Positions 57,838-64,000 of a stretch of DNA of 64,000 nt are shown piece by piece (position 1 is the stretch's first letter; every line of letters begins with the position of its first letter). Under the pieces are notes generated by a model. That model was not told the DNA's origin. It made no database searches and worked only from the letters and a program-made list of their open reading frames with translations. Made by a program: the position numbers and the translations under genes. The stretch spans positions 2,108,001 to 2,172,000 of the forward strand of contig NZ_CP118157.1 in NCBI RefSeq assembly GCF_032878875.1. Reading direction: 5' to 3'. The DNA is from Microbacterium sp. AB (GTDB taxonomy: Bacteria > Actinomycetota > Actinomycetes > Actinomycetales > Microbacteriaceae).

Positions 57838-58970
57838 GCGCGCGCCTCCGCCCGCTCGGCCCGCACCCGGTCGGGGACGGCCGACAGGATGGCGTCGAGC
57901 GTGCCGTCCCAGTCGTGTCGCGCCACGGCCTGCTCGCGGGCTGCCGCTCCGAGCGTCCGGGCGAGCTCCCGGTCGTCGCGCAGCTCGACGAGCGCCCGGA
58001 CCAGCGCCGTGATGTCCCCGGGCGGCACGAGCAGCCCCGTGCGGCCGTGGCCGACGACGGACGGCAGCTGCCCCGTCGCCGATCCCACGACGGGCAGTCC
58101 CGCGGCGAGGTACTCGTAGGCCTTCAGCGGGGAGAAGTAGTCGCCCGCCTCGGCGGGATAGGGCGCCAGTCCCACGTGCATGCGCCGGAGGATCCGCGGG
58201 ATGTCGTCATGAGGGACGGCACCGTGCCAGCGGACCCGGACGCCCTGCCGTCGTGCGCGCTGCTCGAGCGCGTCGCGCTCGGGGCCGTCGCCGACGACGG
58301 CGAGCTCCACGCCGTCGAGGCCGGCGACCGCGTCGATCGCGGCATCGACGCCGTGCCACGGCTTGAGCGACCCGACGAAGACCGCCCGCAGCGGGCCGTC
58401 CGCGATGCGCGCGGGTGAGAAGCTGCGCGTGTTCACGCCGTTGGGCGCGACGACGACGCGCGACGAGACGCCTGCGCCGTGACCGCGCGCCCAGGCGGCC
58501 ACGGGCTCCGACACGCAGGCGACGACGTCGGCGCCCGTCAGGAGGCACCGGGTCGCGGCCGTGGCGGCGCGGTCGTCGACGAGGGTGCGATACGTGCGCT
58601 GCTCGTCGATGAGCGGGGCGTTCACCTCGACGACGGAGGGTGCGTCCGCCGACACCGCGGCCTCGGAGAAGAGCGAGTACCGCTCGTAGACGAGATCGCA
58701 GCCGTCGTCCGATGCCCGGGCCGCCAGGCCCGCGGCGGCCGCGCGCACGGCCTCCTCGCGCCGGCGCGCCTCGCCCCGGGCCACGGGGAGGGAGACGATC
58801 GGCGCATCGCCGAGCGCGGTCGGGGCCGCGTCGCCGACGCGCGTGCAGTAGACCGTCACGTCGTCGCCGCGGCGGCGGAACGCGGCGACGATCTGCTGCA
58901 CGTGGATGGACGCCCCCTTGGTCCCGAGGACGGGGATCCCGGGGTCGGCGCAGATGTAGGCGACGCGCAT
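57834..58970 (-). CDS. Glycosyltransferase family 4, second GT4
   Basis: A 378-residue GT-B fold enzyme. N-terminus 'RVAYICADPGIPVLGTKGASIHVQQIVAAF' (in parts) is the acceptor-binding loop type of GT4; the C-terminal donor site has 'VFVGSLKPWHGVDAAIDA', 'HGAVPHDDIPRILRRMHVGLAPY', and the E-x7-E motif region 'SPLKAYEYLAAGLPVVGS'. No signal peptide; cytosolic or membrane-peripheral. Its ATG shares one base with the previous stop and its stop overlaps the exporter start. Confidence 0.87.
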   Translation of the reverse strand: MRVAYICADPGIPVLGTKGASIHVQQIVAAFRRRGDDVTVYCTRVGDAAPTALGDAPIVSLPVARGEARRREEAVRAAAAGLAARASDDGCDLVYERYSLFSEAAVSADAPSVVEVNAPLIDEQRTYRTLVDDRAATAATRCLLTGADVVACVSEPVAAWARGHGAGVSSRVVVAPNGVNTRSFSPARIADGPLRAVFVGSLKPWHGVDAAIDAVAGLDGVELAVVGDGPERDALEQRARRQGVRVRWHGAVPHDDIPRILRRMHVGLAPYPAEAGDYFSPLKAYEYLAAGLPVVGSATGQLPSVVGHGRTGLLVPPGDITALVRALVELRDDRELARTLGAAAREQAVARHDWDGTLDAILSAVPDRVRAERAEARA

Positions 58971-60241
58971 CACGCGGCCTCCTCTCGGGTCGTGGTGCGT
59001 GTCGTGGCCCCCGTGGCGCTCGCCGTGAGGACGGCGTGCCGCGCGGCGAGGGAACGGGAGTCGTGCCGGCTCTCGACGAGCGCCCTGGCAGCGCGTGCGA
59101 GCGGCGCCGCGTCGACCTCGCCCTCGGCCATCCGGCGGAGGGCGGCGGCGAGCGCGCCGGCATCGCCCGGCGGGCACAGGATGCCGGTGCGTCCGTCGAC
59201 GACGACCTCGGGGATGCCCGTCACGGACGTCGAGACGCAGGGGACGCCGACGGCCATCGCCTCGAGCAGGACCGTCGGCAGCCCGTCGGCGTTGCCGTCC
59301 GCGCCGACGACGCAGGGAGCGGCGAAGACGTCCGCCTCCTCGAGCAGCGCGGAGACCTCGTCCTGCGACACCGGTCCGGGCATCCTCACGACGTCGTCGA
59401 GGCCGAGAGAGCTCGCGCGCCCGGCGAGCTCGTCGTGGAGCTCCCCGGCGCCCGCGAGCGTCACCCGGACGTCGGTGCCGGCTGCGTGGACGGCCGCGAC
59501 CGCGTCGAGCAGCACGCCGAACCCCTTCTTCTCGACGAGGCGCCCGATGGCGACGACGTGCAGGGCGCCGTCGCGCCGCACCGGGTCGCGGAACGGGAAC
59601 CGCTCGATCTCGATCGCATTGGGCACGAGATGGATGCGGTCGGCGTGCTCGGGGGCGATGCGCTGCAGGAAGCCGACGTTGTAGGCGCTCACGGTCGCGA
59701 TGTACGCGGCTCCGGCGATCTTGCGCTGCAGCTGGACCGGATCGACGGATTCGTGGAAGAGGTCCTTCGCGTGCGCCGTGAACGAGTACGGGACGCCCGT
59801 GAGCAGGCTCGCGAGCCGTGCGACGGTGGTCGCCGCGCTCGCGAAGTGCGCGTGCAGGTGCGTGATGCCCTCGGCACGGGCCTGCTGGGCGAGGGCGACG
59901 GCCTGCGCGGCGTCGTCGGCCTCGGCGTCGAGGAGCTCCGGCAGGTGGCGGGCGATCGCGTCGGCGAGGAACGGGTCGCCCGCCGACGACCGCAGCAGCT
60001 CCCACAGCCCGTGCGGACGCGTCGGGCGCGGGAGGTAGCGCACCGGCGCGGCGACGCGGGCCAGCTCGGGGTGGAACCGGGGGTCGTCGCTCGGTCGCAG
60101 CGCGAACACCGTGATGGTCTCCCCCGCCGCCTCTCGCGCGAGCAGCTCGGTCACGACGAAGGTCTCGGAGAACCGGGGGTACACCTTGACGACGTAGCCG
60201 ATCCGCGGCGTCCGGCTGCGCTCAGCTCGCAACGCGCTCAC
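58970..60241 (-). CDS. Glycosyltransferase family 4, WcaL-like
   Basis: A 423-residue GT4. 'IGYVVKVYPRFSETFVVTELLA' near the N-terminus and 'HLHAHFASAATTVARLASLLTGVPYSFTAHAKDLF' (in parts) mark the WcaL/colanic-acid type; the donor site has 'VVAIGRLVEKKGFGVLLDA' and 'PTVLLEAMAVGVPCVSTSVTGIPE'. GTG 60241 has GGAGGA upstream; a TTG at 60232, seven bases after GGAGGT, is an alternative. It overlaps the upstream COG4671 gene by 20 bases. Confidence 0.87.
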   Translation of the reverse strand: MSALRAERSRTPRIGYVVKVYPRFSETFVVTELLAREAAGETITVFALRPSDDPRFHPELARVAAPVRYLPRPTRPHGLWELLRSSAGDPFLADAIARHLPELLDAEADDAAQAVALAQQARAEGITHLHAHFASAATTVARLASLLTGVPYSFTAHAKDLFHESVDPVQLQRKIAGAAYIATVSAYNVGFLQRIAPEHADRIHLVPNAIEIERFPFRDPVRRDGALHVVAIGRLVEKKGFGVLLDAVAAVHAAGTDVRVTLAGAGELHDELAGRASSLGLDDVVRMPGPVSQDEVSALLEEADVFAAPCVVGADGNADGLPTVLLEAMAVGVPCVSTSVTGIPEVVVDGRTGILCPPGDAGALAAALRRMAEGEVDAAPLARAARALVESRHDSRSLAARHAVLTASATGATTRTTTREEAA

Positions 60242-61400
60242 CTCCCTCCTCCGACATCCGCGCATCGCCCGCCAGCAGCGTCTCCGCCAGGAGGGGCACC
60301 CGCTCGAGCCCGTCGCGCGCGATCGCGTCGCGGGCGACGGCACGGCCGATGTTCGACGCGAACCACTCGCCGATCGCGCCGGCGTCGATCTGCCAGGGCG
60401 CGAGCGTGTCCACGGCGCCCGCTCGGGCGAGGGCGGAGGCCCGGATGCGCTGCTCGTCGCGGCGCTGCGTCCGCGGTGCGACGAGCGCGGGCGTACGGGT
60501 GGTCATCAGCTCGCAGATCGTGTTGTAGCCGCCCATGCAGACGACGGCCGAGGCGCGGCGCATGAGGGGCAGCGCATCCGGGACGCGCCGGACGACCTGC
60601 GTGCGCGGGGTCGCCGCGGCGCGCACGCGACGACGGTCCCCCGCCGACATCTGCGGGCCCGTGACCACGAGATGCTCGTGGCCGTCCGGCACGGGGGCCG
60701 CGGCGGCGGCGATCGCGAGCTCCGTGCCGTCGGCGCCGCCGCCGACCGTGGTGAGCACGTACGGCTCGCCGACCTCGTGGGCGACGCCGTCGATGCGGCC
60801 CTCGGCGAGGTATCCCGTGTGCGTGACGAGGTCGTTCAGGTCCTCCGGGAGCTCTCCCGTAGCGGTGAGGTCGTGGATGCGCGGATCGCCGTACACCCAG
60901 ACGGCGTCGAGGAGCGGGCGCAGCGTCCTCGCCCCGCCCAGCGCATGCCATTCGGCTCCCGCAGGAGCCGGGGCGTCGAGCACGTCGCGCAGGCCGAGCA
61001 CGATGCGGCAGTCCGGCTGCTCGACGCGCAGCGTCCGCAGCGCGCCCTCGAGCTCGCGTCCCACCCCCAGCGGATGACGGTCGATGACGACCATGTCGGG
61101 GCGGAACGCGCGCACCGCCGAGCGGAAGGCCGCGCCGCGCAGGCGCGTCGCGGTGCTCACGTCGACGCGGAGCTCGCGCGAGCGGTAGCCGTCCTCCCCG
61201 TGCGTGACGCCCGGGAGGATGAGCCAGTCCCATCCGTGAGGAGGACGGAAGCGCGTGGCCTCCGGACGCCCCGCCACGAGCAGCCCGGTGACCGCCTCGC
61301 CGTTCAGCCCCGCCGACAGGGCGTGGGCGAGGGCGAGGTTGCGACGGATGTGCCCGAGCCCCGCCGAGTCGTGCGAGTACAGGACGATCCGGATGGTCAC
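60222..61400 (-). CDS. COG4671-type glycosyltransferase (GT28-like fold)
   Basis: A 392-residue predicted glycosyltransferase. 'IVLYSHDSAGLGHIRRNLALAHAL' at the N-terminus is the COG4671 hallmark, 'DRHPLGVGREL' follows, and the C-terminal half resembles the MurG/GT28 donor domain: 'VLTTVGGGADGTEL', 'VCMGGYNTICELMTTRTPALVAPR'. GTG 61400 is taken as start because the upstream extension is Arg/Pro-rich without homology and AGAGGA precedes it. It is the first gene of the six-gene run, 141 bases after the response regulator. Confidence 0.85.
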   Translation of the reverse strand: MTIRIVLYSHDSAGLGHIRRNLALAHALSAGLNGEAVTGLLVAGRPEATRFRPPHGWDWLILPGVTHGEDGYRSRELRVDVSTATRLRGAAFRSAVRAFRPDMVVIDRHPLGVGRELEGALRTLRVEQPDCRIVLGLRDVLDAPAPAGAEWHALGGARTLRPLLDAVWVYGDPRIHDLTATGELPEDLNDLVTHTGYLAEGRIDGVAHEVGEPYVLTTVGGGADGTELAIAAAAAPVPDGHEHLVVTGPQMSAGDRRRVRAAATPRTQVVRRVPDALPLMRRASAVVCMGGYNTICELMTTRTPALVAPRTQRRDEQRIRASALARAGAVDTLAPWQIDAGAIGEWFASNIGRAVARDAIARDGLERVPLLAETLLAGDARMSEEGGERVAS

Positions 61401-61491
61401 GATGCGCGTTCCTCTCCGCGTCCGCGGCCCGTTGCCGGCGGATGCTCGTGTCCCACGCTCGCGAGCGGGGAGGAGAGGCAGGTGAGGCCAG

Positions 61492-61509
61492 GATGAGAGG
61501 ACTCTCATC
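61492..61509. promoter_or_regulatory. 18-bp perfect palindrome GATGAGAG-GA-CTCTCATC
   Basis: An inverted repeat with 8-bp arms and a two-base centre lies in the 141-base gap between the response regulator and the glycosyltransferase operon. The centre is too small for a stable RNA hairpin, favouring a protein-binding site. A 12-bp palindrome CGCTCGCGAGCG lies nearby at 61456-61467. Confidence 0.45.
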
Positions 61510-61541
61510 TTCGCCCGGGAGGACGGAGCGGGCGCCGCGAC

Positions 61542-62201
61542 TCAGCCGACGAGCCGGTACCCCATGCCGCGCACGGTCTGGATGCGCTCGGCGCCGAGCT
61601 TCGCGCGCAGGTAGCGGACGTAGACGTCCACGACGTTCGAGCCGGGGTCGAAGTCGTAGCCCCAGACGCGGCTGAGGAGCTGCTCGCGGCTGAGCACCTG
61701 GTCGGGATGACGGAGGAAGCTCTCCGCGAGGGCGAACTCGCGGGCGGAGAGCTCCACCGTGACGCCGTCCACGGCCGCCCGCCGCGCGCGCAGGTCGAGG
61801 CTCACCCCGCCGAAGGCCAGCGTGTTCGGCTCGTCCGACGTGCGCTCGCGCATCCGCGCCCGGACGCGCGCGAGGAGCTCGTCGAACCGGAACGGCTTCA
61901 CGACGTAGTCGTCCGCTCCCCCGTCGAGCCCCCGGATCGTGTCGTCGAGCGAGCTGTGCGCCGTGAGCATGATGACGGGGACGGCGATCCCGCTCCCCCG
62001 CATCGTGCGCAGCACCTCGAAGCCGTCCATCCCGGGGAGCCCGACGTCCAGCAGCACGAGGTCGAAGTCCACGGTGCGCACGAGCTCCAGCGCCTCGTCG
62101 CCGCGCTCGGAGCGATCGGTCGTGTAGCCCGCGGCCCGCAGCCCCTTGTCGACGAACGTCGCGATCCGCTCCTCGTCCTCGACGATGAGAATCCTGCCCA
62201 T
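61542..62201 (-). CDS. Response regulator, OmpR family
   Basis: A 219-residue two-component regulator. Receiver domain 1-115: acidic pair 'VEDEER', phospho-acceptor Asp52 in 'LLDVGLPGMDG', Thr80 in 'IMLTAHS', Lys102 in 'VKPF'. The C-terminal winged helix (about 125-219) includes 'LSAREFALAESFLRHPDQVLSREQLLSRVWG' (in parts) and ends 'IQTVRGMGYRLVG'. Its ATG shares one base with the stop of the kinase gene. The 18-bp palindrome just downstream is a candidate target. Confidence 0.95.
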   Translation of the reverse strand: MGRILIVEDEERIATFVDKGLRAAGYTTDRSERGDEALELVRTVDFDLVLLDVGLPGMDGFEVLRTMRGSGIAVPVIMLTAHSSLDDTIRGLDGGADDYVVKPFRFDELLARVRARMRERTSDEPNTLAFGGVSLDLRARRAAVDGVTVELSAREFALAESFLRHPDQVLSREQLLSRVWGYDFDPGSNVVDVYVRYLRAKLGAERIQTVRGMGYRLVG

Positions 62202-63703
62202 CAGCTTCCCCTCTCCTCCGTGGCTCCGTCATGCGCGCGCTCGTCGCCCGCGGGCACGCCGTCGCGCGGGAGGACCATCGTGAACGTCGATCCGCGTCCC
62301 ACCTCGGTGTCGAGGTCCACATGCCCTCCGTGCGCGCGAACGAGCGCCTGCACGATCGCCAGTCCCAGGCCGGAGCCCGCGACCCCCCGGCTCGCCTCGG
62401 CACGACCGAAGCGCTCGAAGATCCTCGCTCGCGCCGCCTCGGGGATGCCGGGCCCCTCGTCGGCGACCCAGAGGCTCACCTCGTCGCTGCGCACGGCGCT
62501 GCCGATCTCGATCCGGTCGCCGGGCGCGGAGTGCTTGGCGGCGTTGTCCGCCAGCTGGAGCCAGGCCTGGGTGACACGGGTGGGATCCAGCACGGCCTCG
62601 CCCGCGGCGACCGAGCCGAGCGCCCACTCGCGGCCGGGGATGACGCGCACCTTCTCGAACACGTGCCGCGTGAGGCCTCCGACGTCGACACGCTGCGGCC
62701 GGTGCGCGGCCGCGCGCTCCGCCTCGGCGAGGTGCGCGATCTGGGCGATGAGATCCGACATCCGGTCCAGCTCGTCGATGACGAGGGCGCGCGTCTGCTC
62801 CACGTCCGCCGGATCGTCCGCGTCCACGAGCTCGAGGTGACCCCGCACGATCGTCACGGGAGTGGCGAGCTCATGGCGCACGTCGTTGACGATGCGCCGC
62901 TGGCTGCGGAACGCCTCCTCCAGGCGCGCGATCATCGCGTTGATCGTCTCGGTGAGCTCGGACAGGTCGTCGTTGCCCGTGACGGGGATGCGCTCGTCGA
63001 GCGCTCCCGCCGTGATACGCGCCGCGGTGGTCCTCAGCTCGCGGACGGGCTGCAGGAGCCGGCCGGCGACGAACCAGCCGACGAGCGCGACGACGACGAC
63101 GACGCCGCTCGCGACCCACGCGTAGAGGGCCATGACGGATTCGAGATCGGCCAGTCGCGCGTCCACCGCGATCGCCGAGACGAAGAGACCCGCCGACGCG
63201 GACTCCTCCGTCGAGAGCGTGATGGCGAGGTAGCGGACCGTCTCCCCGCCGAGCGTCGCCGTGCCGATCTCCGTGCCGCCGCCGGTGGCCATCACGTCCG
63301 CCGTGAAGGCCACCTCGTCGAGGTCGAGGTACGTCGCGACGCCGGGCCGGTAGCGCGCCTCCCCGTCGACGATCCCGAGGGTCCCCCCGTCCAGGGGCGG
63401 AGGGATGACCCGCACGACCTCGTAGACGAGCTGCTCCGTGTCCGCGAAGCTGGGGGTGGCAACCGGAGCCTGCTCGCTCTCGCCCGCCCCCTCCTGCGAG
63501 GCATCCGGGCCCGTCCCCGTGATGAGCGCCTGCACGCTCGTGTACTCCTGCCGGAGCTCGTCGTCGATCGCGACGATCACCCTGGTGCGCTGGAGGAGGA
63601 ACGCGCTCCCGCCCGCGACGATGAGCCCGAGCGCGGTGACCAGGAGGATCGCGGCGAGGATCCGGACCCGGACCGGGGTGCGTCGCCGTCGGACCAGGGC
63701 CAT
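62201..63703 (-). CDS. Sensor histidine kinase
   Basis: A 500-residue membrane kinase. TM1 about 15-37, extracytoplasmic sensor about 38-190 (acidic, no recognised fold), TM2 about 193-214, HAMP about 215-268, H-box with His277 in 'VRHELATPVTIV', N-box 'LADNAAKHS', G1 'DEGPGIP', F-box 'FERFGRAEA', G2 'GSGLGLAIVQAL'. It is upstream of its regulator, the reverse of the common order. ATG 63703 lies six bases after TAGGGT, whose TAG is the stop codon of the next gene upstream. Confidence 0.95.
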   Translation of the reverse strand: MALVRRRRTPVRVRILAAILLVTALGLIVAGGSAFLLQRTRVIVAIDDELRQEYTSVQALITGTGPDASQEGAGESEQAPVATPSFADTEQLVYEVVRVIPPPLDGGTLGIVDGEARYRPGVATYLDLDEVAFTADVMATGGGTEIGTATLGGETVRYLAITLSTEESASAGLFVSAIAVDARLADLESVMALYAWVASGVVVVVALVGWFVAGRLLQPVRELRTTAARITAGALDERIPVTGNDDLSELTETINAMIARLEEAFRSQRRIVNDVRHELATPVTIVRGHLELVDADDPADVEQTRALVIDELDRMSDLIAQIAHLAEAERAAAHRPQRVDVGGLTRHVFEKVRVIPGREWALGSVAAGEAVLDPTRVTQAWLQLADNAAKHSAPGDRIEIGSAVRSDEVSLWVADEGPGIPEAARARIFERFGRAEASRGVAGSGLGLAIVQALVRAHGGHVDLDTEVGRGSTFTMVLPRDGVPAGDERAHDGATEERGS

Positions 63704-63709
63704 CCGACG

Positions 63710-63715
63710 ACCCTA
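63710..63715 (-). promoter_or_regulatory. -10 element TAGGGT for the histidine kinase, overlapping a stop codon
   Basis: Minus-strand TAGGGT is followed by six bases and ATG 63703. Its TAG is the stop codon of the CoA-binding protein gene. Confidence 0.55.
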
Positions 63716-64000
63716 GCGGCTGAGCAGCTGGCGCTTCGAGCTGATGACGCCCGTGTCGAAGCCCGCGAGGTGCAGGCCGCCGTGGAACCGGGCGTGCTCG
63801 ATCTTGACGCAGCGGTCCATGACGACCGACAGGCCGGCGCCCTCGGCGAGCCGCGCTGCCTCCTCGTTCCACGAGCCGAGCTGGAGCCACAGCGTCTTCG
63901 CGCCCGCGTCCACGGCCTCCTGCGCGACGCCGGGCAGGTCGTCGTGCTTGCGGAAGACGTCGACGAGGTCGGGCACGACGGGCAGGTCGGCCAACGACGC
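63713..64000 (-). CDS. CoA-binding domain protein, 5'-truncated by window edge
   Basis: The last ~95 residues of a YccU-like CoA-binding protein (PF13380). 'SLADLPVVPDLVDVFRKHDDLPGVAQEAVDAGAKTLWLQLG' (in pieces) is typical of this family, with 'LSVVMDRCVKIEHARFHGGLH' as the C-terminal signature. Family members are usually about 140 residues, so some 45 residues lie beyond the window. Function unknown beyond CoA binding. Its TAG stop is part of the -10 hexamer of the kinase gene. Confidence 0.88.
   Translation of the reverse strand, partial: ASLADLPVVPDLVDVFRKHDDLPGVAQEAVDAGAKTLWLQLGSWNEEAARLAEGAGLSVVMDRCVKIEHARFHGGLHLAGFDTGVISSKRQLLSR

Noticed and set aside
61492..61509. Palindrome as an intrinsic terminator after the regulator gene
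   Set aside because: It lies upstream, not downstream, of the regulator's coding direction end-point only by 33 bases on the wrong side, and the two-base centre cannot form a normal hairpin loop.

Overview
The window looks like a contiguous piece of a high-GC actinobacterial chromosome, most likely a Microbacteriaceae member close to Microbacterium. Evidence: GC-rich third codon positions throughout, frequent GTG starts, RbpA, WhiA, OpcA, Rieske-containing SUF operon, DUF3099 and SURF1 genes, and the order tkt-tal-pgi-zwf-opcA-pgl / rbpA-secG-tpiA-pgk-gap / sod-whiA-rapZ-uvrC-uvrA / uvrB / pxpBC-pxpA-coaE. The family assignment is an inference from gene content and synteny. No rRNA, tRNA, transposase, integrase, phage gene or CRISPR array was seen, and no gene-free stretch exceeds about 235 bases.

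Layout. 1-5 kb: a truncated hydrophobic protein, a small hypothetical, an XRE regulator with a palindromic control region, L31 type B, an ABC ATPase, SerB and FabG. 4.8-9.0 kb: DUF3099, a small Cys/His protein and SURF1 in an overlapping run, then a DJ-1/PfpI protein and an ABC-F ATPase. 9.0-11.6 kb: the biotin ECF transporter operon bioY-bioM-bioN plus a CHY zinc-finger gene, divergent from a TetR regulator that I identify as BioQ; two tandem TGAAC-N3-GTTCA palindromes lie between them. 11.6-14.1 kb: MFS carrier and PatB/MalY-type lyase. 14.2-18.3 kb: sufB-sufD-Rieske-sufC-sufT, with no sufS/sufU. 18.5-23.2 kb: heme A synthase (ctaA), a PEBP protein, a small membrane protein, a DHA2 exporter and heme O synthase (ctaB). 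Together with SURF1 this supplies cytochrome oxidase cofactor assembly.

23.4-31.5 kb is a tightly coupled pentose-phosphate operon. 31.5-37.3 kb holds rbpA/secG, the lower glycolysis genes, superoxide dismutase and whiA. 37.4-48.4 kb holds rapZ, the complete UvrABC excision repair set, 5-oxoprolinase PxpA and a fused PxpBC, and coaE. 48.5-53.2 kb is an accessory-looking stretch: a 669-residue FAD/NAD(P)-binding protein coupled to an SDR, a TPR protein, a CGNR-type zinc-finger regulator divergent from a tiny Cys/His protein, and a hypothetical membrane-anchored protein.

53.4-63.7 kb is the most interesting part. A histidine kinase and response regulator are followed, on the same strand, by a translationally coupled six-gene run: COG4671-type glycosyltransferase, two GT4 glycosyltransferases, an MsbA-like ABC exporter and two aminoglycoside-phosphotransferase-fold kinases. 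A secreted or anchored protein with a poly-aspartate tail and a strong terminator follow. I propose this as an uncharacterised glycoconjugate assembly and export system. An 18-bp perfect palindrome sits between the regulator and the glycosyltransferase operon.

A recurrent expression theme is visible. Many genes have a TAnnnT-type -10 hexamer ending about 6 bases before the start codon, with no Shine-Dalgarno sequence, which points to leaderless transcripts. In two cases (uvrB and the histidine kinase) the TAG stop codon of the upstream gene forms the first three bases of that -10 element.
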